DNA from: JAHBVH01 sp034437715
Lineage (GTDB): Bacteria > Chloroflexota > Anaerolineae > Caldilineales > Caldilineaceae
Assembly: GCA_034437715.1 (NCBI GenBank)
Contig: DAOTTR010000617.1
Coordinates: 1 to 45,045 of the forward strand
DNA: 45,045 nt
Direction: 5' to 3'
Made by a program: the position numbers and the translations under genes. The notes beneath the pieces are model-generated. The model ran no database searches. It was given only the letters and a program-made list of their open reading frames with translations, and had not been told where the DNA came from. Positions within the stretch are counted from its first letter, which is position 1, and each line of letters begins with the position of its first letter. Shown here piece by piece: positions 1 through 9,144 of the stretch.

Positions 1-10
1 AAGGATACCA

Positions 11-87
11 CCGGTTGAAACCGGCGGCTGCCACGAAAAACCTGCTTAAGCAGGTTTGGCATAGCAGGCGTCGAATTGATTCGACGC
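11..87. repeat. Triple-hairpin intergenic element
   Basis: Three consecutive inverted repeats are visible. The first is CCGGTT-GA-AACCGG (11-24). The second is the perfect 20-bp palindrome AAACCTGCTTAAGCAGGTTT (38-57). The third is the stem GCGTCGAA / TTCGACGC with loop TTGA (68-87). Exactly 10 bases separate the second and third. The same architecture, with different stem sequences but the same 10-base spacer ending in CAG, is present at 24128-24177. It is therefore a dispersed element rather than a simple terminator. It lies upstream of the metH promoter. Confidence 0.75.
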
Positions 88-145
88 TGTCAACCACATG
101 AGATCCGGTTGAGCCCAAATATCTTTGTGACAAAAGGCGCAACTT

Positions 146-174
146 TTGATCTTCTTGCCAGAGTAGGCTATGAT
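146..174 (+). promoter_or_regulatory. Candidate sigma70 promoter for metH
   Basis: TTGATC (146-151) and TATGAT (169-174) are separated by 17 bases, which predicts a start of transcription near 181 and a leader of about 107 bases. The leader contains a small hairpin, TTAACGA / TCGTTAA (183-201). I looked for cobalamin, SAM and SAH riboswitch signatures here and saw none. Confidence 0.45.
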
Positions 175-287
175 CAGGCTACTTAACGATTTTGTCGTTA
201 AACAAAATTTGTGCGCGATGCTACCACCGACGCCCGCTACGCTAGCGCAGCGTGTTTTTGCAGATCAGAAGGCGGACGAAACCGTTT

Positions 288-3200
288 ATGCAATCTTATA
301 CAAATGCTACAGCAACCCTACTCCAAGCCCACTTGCGCGAGCGGATCTTGATCCTGGATGGCGCAATGGGCACCATGATCCAACAATATCGGCTGGAGGA
401 AGCGGACTATCGCGGCGCACAGTTTGCCGACTGGCCGAGTGACCTCAAGGGCAATAACGATCTCCTGGTCCTGACCCAACCGGCCATTATCAAAGCGATT
501 CACTTGGCCTATCTCGAAGCGGGCGCGGATCTGATTGAGACCAACACCTTTTCGTCCACGTCCATTTCGCAAGGGGATTATGGTCTGGAAAGGTATGCCT
601 ACGCAATCAACCTGGCTGCGGCTCAATTGGCACGCTGTGCCGCCGATGAAGTCACGCTGCAAACGCCCGATCGACCGCGCTTTGTCGCCGGTGCGCTTGG
701 CCCCACCAACCGCACCGCCTCCATCTCGCCCGATGTCAATGACGCGGGCGCGCGCAACGTCACCTTTGATGGATTGGTCGCTGCCTATTACGAAGCGGTG
801 CGCGGCCTCGTCGATGGCGGTGTTGACCTGCTATTGATTGAGACGATCTTTGACACGCTAAACGCCAAAGCTGCGATCTTTGCCTGTTTGCGCTACTTTG
901 ATGAGCACGCCGTGCGCTTGCCCCTGATGATCTCCGGCACGATTACCGATGCCAGTGGCCGCACGCTTTCCGGCCAAGTCACCGAAGCGTTCTGGTATTC
1001 GGTCATGCACGCCGAACCCTTGATTGTGGGCTTGAATTGCGCGTTAGGCCCCAACGCGCTGCGCCAATATATCTATGATCTGAGCCAGGTGGCCGATGCC
1101 TATGTGAGCGTCTATCCCAATGCCGGTTTGCCCAATGCCTTTGGTGAATATGACGAGACACCGAGTCAAATGGCAACTGTCCTCCACGAATTTGCGCATA
1201 GCGGTATGCTCAATGTGGTGGGGGGCTGCTGCGGCACCACGCCCACCCACATTCGCGCCATTGCTGAAGCGATCAAAACCTTGCCGCCGCGCACGCTTCC
1301 TACCATTGAAAAGCGCTGCCGCCTAAGTGGGCTGGAACCCTTGGTGATTGGGCCACAGACCAACTTTGTCAACATTGGCGAGCGCACCAATGTCACCGGC
1401 TCGCGCCGCTTTGCGCGCCTGATCAAAGAGGGCAACTATGAAGATGCGTTGGCTGTGGCGCGCGAACAGGTGGAAAATGGCGCGCAGATCATCGACATCA
1501 ACATGGACGAAGGCTTGCTCGACGCCGAAGCGGCCATGGTGCGCTTCCTGAATCTGCTGGCTGGCGAACCAGACATTGCCCGTGTGCCCATCATGATCGA
1601 CTCGTCCAAATGGTCGGTCATTGAAGCCGGGTTGAAATGTGTGCAGGGCAAGTCGATTATCAATTCGATCAGTATGAAGGAAGGCGTAGACGCTTTTGTA
1701 CGCCAAGCGCGCTTGGCGCGGTACTATGGTGCAGCCGTGGTTGTCATGGCCTTTGACGAGGAAGGTCAGGCCGATACCATCGAGCGCAAGGTGGACATCT
1801 GTCGGCGCGCCTATGGCATTCTCACCGAGGAAGTGGGATTCCCGCCCCAGGATATTATTTTCGATCCCAATGTGTTTGCGATTGCCACCGGCATCGAAGA
1901 ACACAACGGCTATGGTGTGGCCTTTATTGAGGCCACGCGCCAGATCAAACAACAGTTGCCCCACGCCCTGATCAGTGGTGGCGTCAGCAATGTCTCCTTT
2001 TCGTTCCGCGGCAATGAACTGGTGCGCGAGGCGATTAACTCGGCCTTTCTCTACCATGCCATCCAGGCGGGGATGGACATGGGCATTGTCAACGCGGGCC
2101 AGTTGGCGATCTATGAAGAGATCCCCCGCGAACTGCTAGAACATGTGGAAGATGTCCTGCTCAATCGCCGCGCCGACGCCACCGAACGGCTGGTCAACCT
2201 GGCCGAGAATGTGCAAGGCAAGCGCAAAGGAAAACAAGAGGATCTGGATTGGCGGCAGCAACCGGTGCTGGCACGGATTATTCACGCTTTGGTACAGGGC
2301 ATCAATACCTTTGTCGTCGAGGATGTGGAGGAAGCGCGCCAACAATTTGAGCGCCCGATCCAGGTCATTGAAGGGCCGCTGATGGCTGGCATGAATGTGG
2401 TCGGCGATCTCTTTGGGGCTGGCAAGATGTTTTTGCCCCAGGTGGTCAAGAGCGCACGCGTGATGAAGCAGGCGGTGGCGCATCTGATTCCCTTTATCGA
2501 AGCGGAAAAACTGGCGACCAACGACACCAGTGCCAAGGGCAAGATTCTGATGGCCACGGTCAAGGGTGATGTGCATGACATTGGCAAGAATATTGTGGGC
2601 GTGGTGCTACAATGTAACAATTACGATGTGATCGACTTGGGCGTGATGGTGTCGGCGGCTAAAATCTTGGAGACAGCGCGCCGTGAAAAAGTGGACATCA
2701 TTGGGTTGAGCGGCTTGATCACCCCTTCGCTGGAGGAAATGCGGCATCTGGCGCGCGAGATGGAACGCGAAGGCTTTACGATTCCACTGCTGATCGGCGG
2801 CGCGACGACCTCTAAGATTCACACGGCGATTCGCATTGAGCCGGAATACAAAAGTGGTGTGACCGTGCATGTGGTCGATGCCTCGCGCGCGGTGGGTGTG
2901 GCGACCAGCTTGCTCAGCCACGAACAGAAAGCTGGCTTTATCGAAACGGTGCGCACCGACTATACGGTCTTGCGCGCGCAACACGCCGGTCGCGCCAATC
3001 AACGCGCGCTGCGTACCATCGACGAGGCACGGCACCATCGCTTCCAGCCTGCTTGGGCAGCGTATCAACCGCCGGTGCCGCAGTTTCTGGGCCTGCGCGT
3101 CTTTGATGACTATGATTTGGCTACACTGCTGCCCTATATCGACTGGACGCCTTTCTTTGCCACCTGGGAATTGGCCGGCAAGTTTCCCCAAATCTTGGAT

Positions 3201-3998
3201 GATGCCGTGGTGGGCAAGGCCGCGCGCCCGCTCTATGCCGATGCGCAAAAGATGCTCCAACAGATTATCAGCGAAGGCTGGCTTACGGCGAAAGCAGTCA
3301 TCGGCTTTTTCCCAGCCAACAGTGTGGGGGATGATATTGAAATTTACCCATCGGTTGCCGAGCAAGCCATCACGCCCTTGAGCACCATTCACACGCTGCG
3401 CCAACAGATGGAAAAACCACCCGGTCGGCCCGACTATGCCCTGGCCGACTTTATAGCGCCCAAAACCAGTGGTGTACAAGACTATATGGGCTTCTTTGCC
3501 GTCACCGCGGGAATTGGCCTAGACGCGAAAGCGCACGCGTTTGAAGCCGCGCACGACGACTACAACAGTATTCTGCTCAAGGCCCTGGGCGATCGCTTCG
3601 CCGAAGCCTTTGCCGAACATTTGCATGAACGTGTGCGTCGCGAATTTTGGGGCTATGCACCCAACGAGGCATTGGACGGTGCTGCGCTCATTGACGAGCA
3701 ATATCGGGGCATCCGGCCTGCGCCCGGCTATCCAGCCTGTCCCGATCATACGGAAAAGGGTGAACTGTTCCGCGTCCTCAACGCCGAGTGCAATGCCGGG
3801 ATTTCTCTGACCGAAAGTTATGCCATGTTGCCTACCGCGGCGATAAGCGGCTACTATTTCTCCCATCCCGAATCTGCCTACTTTGGTATTGGCCGCATTG
3901 GCCCCGATCAAGTGGCGGACTATGCTCAGCGCAAGGGCATGGATCGCGCAACGGCAGAACGCTGGCTGGCCCCCAATTTGGGCTATGAGCGCAGCTAG
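288..3998 (+). CDS. metH: Cobalamin-dependent methionine synthase (MetH)
   Basis: This is 5-methyltetrahydrofolate:homocysteine methyltransferase, a cytosolic enzyme that makes methionine via methylcobalamin. All modules are present in order. The homocysteine/zinc domain has the Cys of LNCALGP near residue 249 and GGCCGT near 312. The pterin domain has VNIGERTNVTGS near 362. The B12 cap is followed by the B12 domain with DVHDIGK near 761, whose His is the lower cobalt ligand. The C-terminal AdoMet reactivation domain has RPAPGYPACPDHTEK near 1143. The length, about 1236 residues, matches full-length E. coli MetH (1227). I start at ATG 288 because the upstream in-frame GTG at 252 adds only unconserved residues; a weak AAGGCGG lies before 288. 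No metF is adjacent, so it appears to be a single-gene unit closed by the terminator at 4072. Confidence 0.97.
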   Translation: MQSYTNATATLLQAHLRERILILDGAMGTMIQQYRLEEADYRGAQFADWPSDLKGNNDLLVLTQPAIIKAIHLAYLEAGADLIETNTFSSTSISQGDYGLERYAYAINLAAAQLARCAADEVTLQTPDRPRFVAGALGPTNRTASISPDVNDAGARNVTFDGLVAAYYEAVRGLVDGGVDLLLIETIFDTLNAKAAIFACLRYFDEHAVRLPLMISGTITDASGRTLSGQVTEAFWYSVMHAEPLIVGLNCALGPNALRQYIYDLSQVADAYVSVYPNAGLPNAFGEYDETPSQMATVLHEFAHSGMLNVVGGCCGTTPTHIRAIAEAIKTLPPRTLPTIEKRCRLSGLEPLVIGPQTNFVNIGERTNVTGSRRFARLIKEGNYEDALAVAREQVENGAQIIDINMDEGLLDAEAAMVRFLNLLAGEPDIARVPIMIDSSKWSVIEAGLKCVQGKSIINSISMKEGVDAFVRQARLARYYGAAVVVMAFDEEGQADTIERKVDICRRAYGILTEEVGFPPQDIIFDPNVFAIATGIEEHNGYGVAFIEATRQIKQQLPHALISGGVSNVSFSFRGNELVREAINSAFLYHAIQAGMDMGIVNAGQLAIYEEIPRELLEHVEDVLLNRRADATERLVNLAENVQGKRKGKQEDLDWRQQPVLARIIHALVQGINTFVVEDVEEARQQFERPIQVIEGPLMAGMNVVGDLFGAGKMFLPQVVKSARVMKQAVAHLIPFIEAEKLATNDTSAKGKILMATVKGDVHDIGKNIVGVVLQCNNYDVIDLGVMVSAAKILETARREKVDIIGLSGLITPSLEEMRHLAREMEREGFTIPLLIGGATTSKIHTAIRIEPEYKSGVTVHVVDASRAVGVATSLLSHEQKAGFIETVRTDYTVLRAQHAGRANQRALRTIDEARHHRFQPAWAAYQPPVPQFLGLRVFDDYDLATLLPYIDWTPFFATWELAGKFPQILDDAVVGKAARPLYADAQKMLQQIISEGWLTAKAVIGFFPANSVGDDIEIYPSVAEQAITPLSTIHTLRQQMEKPPGRPDYALADFIAPKTSGVQDYMGFFAVTAGIGLDAKAHAFEAAHDDYNSILLKALGDRFAEAFAEHLHERVRREFWGYAPNEALDGAALIDEQYRGIRPAPGYPACPDHTEKGELFRVLNAECNAGISLTESYAMLPTAAISGYYFSHPESAYFGIGRIGPDQVADYAQRKGMDRATAERWLAPNLGYERS

Positions 3999-4071
3999 CT
4001 AGGCAGAGATAATTCCTGTCTGATTGACTGGCTGTATCCTTTGGGATTTAGATAGAAATCTGACCTGCGGT

Positions 4072-4114
4072 ACAATAAACAGGTGGACCATTACTTGGTC
4101 CACCTGTTTATTGT
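4072..4114. terminator. Strong bidirectional-type terminator hairpin after metH
   Basis: A perfect 19-bp stem (4072-4090 with 4096-4114) closes a 5-base loop, TTACT. It is followed by TTGTTTGT on the plus strand. It separates metH from the M50 peptidase gene. Confidence 0.8.
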
Positions 4115-4155
4115 TTGTTTGTCCGGAAACTCCGGTTATGAATTGTTGAGAACCT

Positions 4156-5388
4156 ATGGCTGAACCAATCACACCCGCTCGTAATCATATCTTTCGTGAA
4201 GTGCCGGCCGACGAGGCGCAAAAGCTCGCCTATGAAATTCGTGCGCTGGTCGCCAATGATTTGTCTATTGAATCTGTCCAGACCACGCGTGACCAACGCC
4301 AAGGCGCAGTGGTGGTACAGGGGCGCTTGTTGCGGCCCAGCCACGAAGTCTTCACGCGGTGGATGACGGCGCTCAATAAACTGGGCTATACGCCCATGCT
4401 GCGCCCGATACCGGGTGGCGCCCCCGACGAAGTACGCCTGCATATCCTGGCCGGCGTGGCCCCCAAGCCGGCGTCGAATGTGTGGATCAACCTGATTCTT
4501 TTTGTGCTTACCGTGTGCAGCACACTGTGGGTCGGTTACCTCTATAGTGGTGCCCCTGTGCCCACCGCCAATGCGATCCCGACGACGCTGTGGCAAATTG
4601 TGGTCTATGGTTGGCCCTTTGCATTGACCTTACTTGCAATTCTAACCGCCCATGAATTTGGTCATTATTTCGCGGCGCGCTATCACAAATTATCGGTCAC
4701 GTTACCCTACTTCCTGCCCTTTCCACTACCACCCTTCGGTACCTTTGGCGCGTTTATTCGCTTGAAAGAACCTGTGCCGGATCGCCGTAAACTGTTCGAT
4801 ATTGGGGTGGCTGGTCCGTTGGCGGGCTTTGTCTTGGCGGTGCCGCTGCTCTTTTATGGCCTTGCGAGCAGCCCGGTGATGGTGGTCGAGCCGACGACGG
4901 GGGGATATGTGGAAGGCAACAGCATTCTCTATTACTCGGCCAAGCTGGCGACATTTGGCAAAGCGTTGCCCAATGCCGCCACCGGCGAAGATGTGTTGAT
5001 GAATCAAATCACGACTGCGGCTTGGATTGGCCTCCTGGTCACGGCGCTAAATTTGCTGCCGGTAGGGCAACTGGATGGGGGGCATACGGTCTTTGCGCTT
5101 TTTGGCGAGAAGGCGCGTTACGCCAACATGGCCACGATTGGCGCAATGGCGATCTTTGCCGTGGCGGGGCTAGAGCAAGTACAACGCTTTCTGCCTTTTC
5201 TGAGCGCAGTTGGCTTTACTGGCTGGTTTCTCTGGTTGGGGCTCATTTTCTTTGTGATTGGGCCCTATCATCCGCCGGCCCTGGATGATGTGACGCGCCT
5301 GAACGCTGGGCGACGTTGGTTGGGCTACTTGATGATTGTCATTTTTATTATAACGTTTGTGCCGGTGCCACTGCGGTTTATGCTGTAG
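4156..5388 (+). CDS. Site-2-protease-family (M50) membrane metallopeptidase
   Basis: An intramembrane zinc protease of the S2P/M50 family, 410 residues. A cytosolic N-terminal region of about 105 residues precedes several hydrophobic segments (about 108-131, 147-175, 215-240, 295-315, 350-375, 388-408). The zinc motif HEFGH sits at residues 166-170 inside the second segment. The second metal ligand is Asp307 in LLPVGQLDGGH, the family's N/D-G motif. The long N-terminal domain followed by this core resembles the plant/cyanobacterial EGY and Chloroflexota versions rather than RseP, because no PDZ domain is visible. The substrate is unknown. No strong ribosome binding site precedes ATG 4156. The gene stands alone between the metH terminator and the accessory patch. 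Confidence 0.9.
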   Translation: MAEPITPARNHIFREVPADEAQKLAYEIRALVANDLSIESVQTTRDQRQGAVVVQGRLLRPSHEVFTRWMTALNKLGYTPMLRPIPGGAPDEVRLHILAGVAPKPASNVWINLILFVLTVCSTLWVGYLYSGAPVPTANAIPTTLWQIVVYGWPFALTLLAILTAHEFGHYFAARYHKLSVTLPYFLPFPLPPFGTFGAFIRLKEPVPDRRKLFDIGVAGPLAGFVLAVPLLFYGLASSPVMVVEPTTGGYVEGNSILYYSAKLATFGKALPNAATGEDVLMNQITTAAWIGLLVTALNLLPVGQLDGGHTVFALFGEKARYANMATIGAMAIFAVAGLEQVQRFLPFLSAVGFTGWFLWLGLIFFVIGPYHPPALDDVTRLNAGRRWLGYLMIVIFIITFVPVPLRFML

Positions 5389-5427
5389 GTGGGCCTCGCT
5401 CTGCCTATTTTCGGATATGCAATAAAG

Positions 5428-5459
5428 TAGGGTGCCTTATTGACGCCGGGATCTGCTAG
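5428..5459. repeat. Solo end of a mini-element (32 bp)
   Basis: This 32-base stretch, TAGGGTGCCTTATTGACG followed by CCGGGATCTGCTAG, matches 6374-6405 with only three differences. The second copy is the right end of the insertion that breaks the DUF433 gene. Here it lies alone upstream of the cupin gene, so the cupin gene and the 5' part of DUF433 sit between two direct copies. Confidence 0.7.
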
Positions 5460-5539
5460 CCGAAGGACAACAACAAACCGGAACTTGTAGTAAGCGCAAT
5501 TTAGCGTGTTTATCAACCTGTTTATCAAGGAGAGAGCAA

Positions 5540-6097
5540 ATGGGTAAGACTGGTACTACCATTAACAATCCCGTCACAGGTGATCGTATAATTTTTCTAA
5601 AAACTGCCGCCGATACCAACGGTGCGTTGCTAGAAATTGAATACATCGTTACGCGGTGCGAAAGCGAGCCACATGTTCCCTTGCATATCCATTTGGTCAG
5701 TGAAGAACGATTTGAAGTACGCAAGGGGAAATTAGGGGTGATAATCGGCAAAGAGAAAAGCAAGAAAATCTTAAACGTCGGCGAATCAATCCTAATTCCA
5801 CCAAGTACGTTTCACACATTTTGGAATGCGGGAGAAGAAGATTTACATTTCATTACAGAGATCAAGCCGCCCGGTCAGTTTCAAACCTATTGGGAGACAA
5901 TGTTTGGGTTGGCACGCGATGGCAAGGTCAATGCACAGGGCTTTCCCAACATCCTGCAACTGATGGTATTGGCGCAAATCGCTGACAGTTACACGCCCGA
6001 CGCGCCGCCTACCATTTTGAAGTTTGTCATCGCCATACTCGGCACGATTGGTAGATTACTCGGATATCGAGAAACTTATCCCCAGTACAGTGGCTAA
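5540..6097 (+). CDS. Cupin-domain protein
   Basis: A 185-residue single-domain beta-barrel (cupin_2 type). Motif 1 is PLHIHLVSEERFEV near residues 53-66, supplying the two His and the Glu metal ligands. Motif 2 is GESILIPPSTFHTFWN near 82-97, supplying the third His. The C-terminal 60 residues include a hydrophobic helix around IADSYTPD...VIAILGTIG. Proteins of this layout are usually annotated only as cupin-domain proteins; no substrate can be read from the sequence. A good AAGGAG (about 5527-5532) precedes ATG 5540. The gene is AT-richer than metH and lies between two copies of a repeat end (5428 and 6374), which suggests acquired DNA. Confidence 0.85.
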   Translation: MGKTGTTINNPVTGDRIIFLKTAADTNGALLEIEYIVTRCESEPHVPLHIHLVSEERFEVRKGKLGVIIGKEKSKKILNVGESILIPPSTFHTFWNAGEEDLHFITEIKPPGQFQTYWETMFGLARDGKVNAQGFPNILQLMVLAQIADSYTPDAPPTILKFVIAILGTIGRLLGYRETYPQYSG

Positions 6098-6166
6098 TTC
6101 AAGCACAGAGTGCCTGCAACAGTCATGAAGGAAAAAGAACTCTCGTAGACGAAAGAGGGAGCAAAG

Positions 6167-6473
6167 ATGAAACAGTGGGAAAGTCTAGACGCAGTAGAGC
6201 GCAACCCGGACAAAGTAAGTGGTGCCTGGGTTTTTCGTGGAACACGGGTGCCCATATCGGCACTCTTTGAAAACCTGCGCGATGGTGCCTCGGTGGACCA
6301 GTTCCTAGTACAGTTGGGCGTAGATACCACGGCAGTTAATAAGGCACGTTATTCGTGTACAGCATGGTAAAAATAGGGTACCTTATTTACGCCGGGATCT
6401 ACTAGAATGATTTCCTGGGGTTAAGCGTACCCAGGTAGAAGCAGTGCTCAACCACGAATTGTTAATTTTGTAG
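6167..6473 (+). pseudogene. DUF433-family antitoxin-like gene, interrupted
   Basis: The first 47 codons read as a typical DUF433 protein (VSGAWVFRGTRVPISALFENLRDGASVDQFL). The reading frame then enters foreign sequence and stops at 6370. The missing C-terminus is found 94 bases later: 6402-6473 encodes L-E-(stop)-FPGVKRTQVEAVLNHELLIL, the expected end of this family. Joining CTA at 6305-6307 to CTA at 6402-6404 restores the gene except for one Trp codon that is now TGA. DUF433 proteins are often paired with a DUF5615 PIN-like toxin; no such partner is visible here. The short open frame 6167-6370 could still be translated, but it lacks the C-terminal part. Confidence 0.8.
6308..6401. mobile_element. 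Small non-autonomous insertion inside the DUF433 gene
   Basis: The 94-base insert is bounded by a 3-base duplication, CTA (6305-6307 and 6402-6404). Near its ends it carries imperfect inverted repeats: TAGATACCACGGCAGTTAAT from 6321, and the complement of the stretch ending at 6401 (TAGATCCCGGCGTAAATAAG). It has no coding capacity. Its right end recurs at 5428-5459. The insertion reading is an inference from gene restoration; a rearrangement between two diverged gene copies is the alternative. Confidence 0.6.
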
Positions 6474-6491
6474 TGAGCTCAAGGTAACTAC

Positions 6492-6558
6492 TACGACAAC
6501 GTTAAATTCATGTTGAATTTATTCAGAGCAGCAGGTGATGAAATTTAACGTTGTCGTA
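6492..6558. repeat. Inverted-repeat element, arms TACGACAACGTTAAATT
   Basis: A perfect 17-bp inverted repeat (6492-6508 with 6542-6558) flanks a short core that ends in TTCAGAGCAGCAGGTGATG. The core matches the outer parts of the larger element at 24079-24197, so this copy looks like an internal-deletion derivative. The region 6474-6849 holds no gene, only this element and the one at 6645. Confidence 0.75.
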
Positions 6559-6644
6559 CTACTACTAACCCCTCCCACACCCAAAGGGTACCCGCTCCCC
6601 GACTCAGGGCTAACCTTTACCCACAAGTTGGCAGTAGGGAAGGT

Positions 6645-6706
6645 GTGCCGGGGACGGCCCAGCAGTTTGACGGCACTACGCTATGTTTTAGGGCCGTCCC
6701 CGGCAC
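6645..6706. repeat. GTGCCGGGGAC cruciform repeat, copy 1
   Basis: A perfect 16-bp stem pairs GTGCCGGGGACGGCCC (6645-6660) with its complement (6691-6706). The 30-base loop contains TTTGACGGCACTACGCTATG. The flank TTTACCCACAAGTTGGC (from 6616) is shared with the copy at 23954. It is too long and structured for a simple terminator and has no T-tract. It resembles REP-type elements. Confidence 0.75.
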
Positions 6707-6849
6707 GCTGATCACTGCTTCATCTTAGTGCGGTGCTCCCGATCATGTTGTCGCCGACGATAGCAGAGCAGCGGTGATCACGCGCCTTATGCAGGGCGAG
6801 AGTTTCGCCGATCCAAAGCGAGCCCCACCCTGAAGCCCTGTTTCAAAGC

Positions 6850-8690
6850 CTAGCGCGAACGGGTCGCACCGATGCGGGTTACGGTACTGGAAATTGTGAA
6901 GCTGGTATATTCGGTGCCCAGTGTATAGCTCCCCGCTTGATAGAGACCATCCGTGGCGATGCCGGTGGTGGTGCCACCCAAAAAGACGCGATAGGTTTCG
7001 CCATTGACGAAGGCTGGCGAAGTGAATGCCAGCGACTGATAGTCCTTGGCCGGCGCAAACGTTAGAATCTCCTCACCGGCACTGTTTTGAATATGCACCA
7101 AGGTGCCTGCCGGCTGGGTCGCAGTAAAGTTCAGCAGCAAAGCATACTGGCTGGACGAGTCGCTGGGCGTCTGGGCCATGCGCGCACTGCCCACCGCCAC
7201 CACAAAGCCCCCCTGCATGGTGAAGGTACCATCATAATCCAAGGCGCTATTCATCTGCATGGTAGGCCCATTGACAATCACCACGCCATCAGTCATCTCG
7301 ACAAAGCCATTTGAATCGATGCCATCGCCACCAGTGTCGATCGCCAGATAACCGCCGTTGATATAGATGTAGACATTACTGGGACCTCGACCACCGCCTT
7401 GACCCGGCGCACGATTCGTTGCAGTCGTGTCGCTGCCGCCCGCCGCGTTGAGGCCATCATCGCTAGAAACAAGGTGGATGGTGCCCCCATTCAAGGTGAC
7501 AATCGCGCGCTCAATTCCCTCGTACGATCGGGTGATGTTGATGTCGCCGCCGTTAATTTCTACGGTGGCATCGGCATGGATGGCGTCATCGCCGGTAGCA
7601 AGGGTAAAGTTACCGCCATTGATTACCAGGCTGGTGTTGGCATGGAGCGCATCATCTGCCGTGTCAATCGTGTAGGTGCCACCGTCCAGGGTGAGGCTAA
7701 CCGCCGCTTTCAGCCCTTTTGCCGAAAGATCGGCGGCTAACGTCGCGGTGCTGCCCCCACCTGCCATAATCGTAAATTCCCCATCTGTGATCACCAAATC
7801 GGTTTCGGCTTGCATGGCATCACCACCAGCCGTGATCGAAATAACGCCGCTTTCAATGGCAATATAGCCGCGCGCAGCGTCCTCTTCGTTGTCGGCCTTG
7901 AAGCCGTCGCCTTGGGCATTGACGCTGATTGTGCCATCTTTGATGATCAGATAGTCTTTGCCACGGATAGCATCATCGGCGGCGTTGACGTGATGGTGCC
8001 GCTAGTGATGATCAGGCCATCTTTGCTGGCAATGCCGTCATTATACAGCCCATCCACCATCAGCGCACCGTTGCCCGTGATGGTGAGCGCCGACTTGCTA
8101 AAGAGCGTCGCATTAGGCTCATCATCGTCGGGATTCGCAAAGACATAGGCATCGCTGTCGGACAGGTAGTTCTCGGTATTGTCAGCCAGCACGATCATAA
8201 CCTTTTCGGCATTCAGCACGGCCAGCGGGGCATTGGTCGAACTGTGGATGGTGACGCCATTCAAAATCAGGCGCACCAGTTCCTCATCCGCCGTATCCAC
8301 CAGGATCTGCCCATCGGCCAAGGTGCCATTGAGGCTGTAATTGAGGCTGTAGGTGCCAGCCGCCGTAATTGTGGCGATGTTGCCAGCCACAGTCACGCCC
8401 GCGCCGGCCACGCTGATGGCACTCTCGCGCAAGCTGATTTGCGTAACAGCCGCGTCCTCCCACATATAATCTGTTTCCGCATCATGGTCGGTTTCGTTTG
8501 CGGCCAAAATATCAGTTACCGCCGCAGGTGCCACAATGGTGGTCGCGGCGGCAGTCGTTGTAGTGACTGCACTCGTTGTCACCGGTTCTGTGGCGGAGAT
8601 CGTCTGTGCGGATCTGCCAGCACAGGCGGCGACAAGAATTACGAGTGCCACTATACAACCAAGTAACATGATAAGTTTGCTTTTAGCCAT
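6850..8690 (-). pseudogene. DUF4353 (Cthe_2159-like) carbohydrate-binding lipoprotein, frameshifted
   Basis: Translation starts at ATG 8690 behind GGAG with a lipoprotein signal (lipobox LVAAC near residues 18-22) and a Thr/Ala-rich linker. A right-handed beta-helix of repeats such as ADNTENYLSDSDAY and GNGALMVDGLYNDGIASKDG follows. The family includes Cthe_2159, a surface polysaccharide-binding beta-helix protein. One base is missing near 7987: after SGTIT the frame drifts and stops at 7947. The next frame continues directly as NAADDAIRGKDYLIIKDGTI and runs to 6850. Restored, the product would be about 613 residues. Either this is a real recent pseudogene or a sequencing/assembly error. Downstream repeat units (DDALHANTSLVINGG, DDAIHADATVEINGG) show no decay, which favours a very recent lesion or an error. 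It would be anchored on the outer face of the membrane. Confidence 0.85.
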
Positions 8691-8972
8691 TTTTCTTCTC
8701 CTATTGCTACGAAGATACCTGTTTATTCTATGTCCAAGATGTGAGTTTCATTAAAAATGATAAGTTTCATATCGGGTTGTGCGCCATGGCCGCAGGTAGC
8801 GTCGCGTGCTTGCCCGCTTTCAGTATAGACGAAAATCTTCTGCAAATTGTTAAGAAAATCCAAGGGAAATGTGGGACTTTCCGGCATCCTTGCCGATTAT
8901 TTCGAGTGTAATTCGGCAACCCACCACGCTAGGGTGGATCATTCTATAAGAAACCGCAGTGATTTCTTGAGA

Positions 8973-9080
8973 GTTTTGGGGCAGTGTGCCGGGGACGAGC
9001 GACAACAACGCCGGTTTGACAAACTGCACTCCCCTCGTCCCTGGCACACGTTGCTCGCTACTTCTAAAATTTGCCCCAAA
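8973..9080. repeat. GTGCCGGGGAC cruciform repeat, copy 3, with outer stem
   Basis: The inner stem GTGTGCCGGGGACGAG (8984-8999) pairs with 9034-9049 with one G-T type mismatch. The loop contains GGTTTGACAAACTGCACT. An outer pair, TTTGGGGCA (8974-8982) with TGCCCCAAA (9072-9080), encloses it. It lies in the 454-base gap between the lipoprotein gene (ends 8690) and higB. Apart from the higB promoter I see nothing else in that gap. Confidence 0.7.
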
Positions 9081-9109
9081 GTGAAATACACCTGATTATT
9101 TCGACAAAC

Positions 9110-9138
9110 TTGACACTAGTAACGCTTAATGATAATAT
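9110..9138 (+). promoter_or_regulatory. Sigma70 promoter of higBA, predicted leaderless
   Basis: A consensus TTGACA (9110-9115) and TAATAT (9133-9138) are separated by 17 bases. The expected transcription start is at 9144-9146, exactly on the ATG of higB (9145), leaving no room for a Shine-Dalgarno sequence. Confidence 0.7.
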
Positions 9139-9144
9139 CGCGAC

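Noticed and set aside
88..287. Possible cobalamin or SAM riboswitch before metH
   Set aside because: No B12-box, SAM-I or SAH core motifs could be found in the leader; only a small 7-bp hairpin is present.
6850..7815. Separate gene for a second beta-helix protein starting at ATG 7815
   Set aside because: Sequence upstream of that ATG continues the same repeat family in the same frame back to 7986, where it joins the lipoprotein after one missing base, so it is the 3' part of a single gene.
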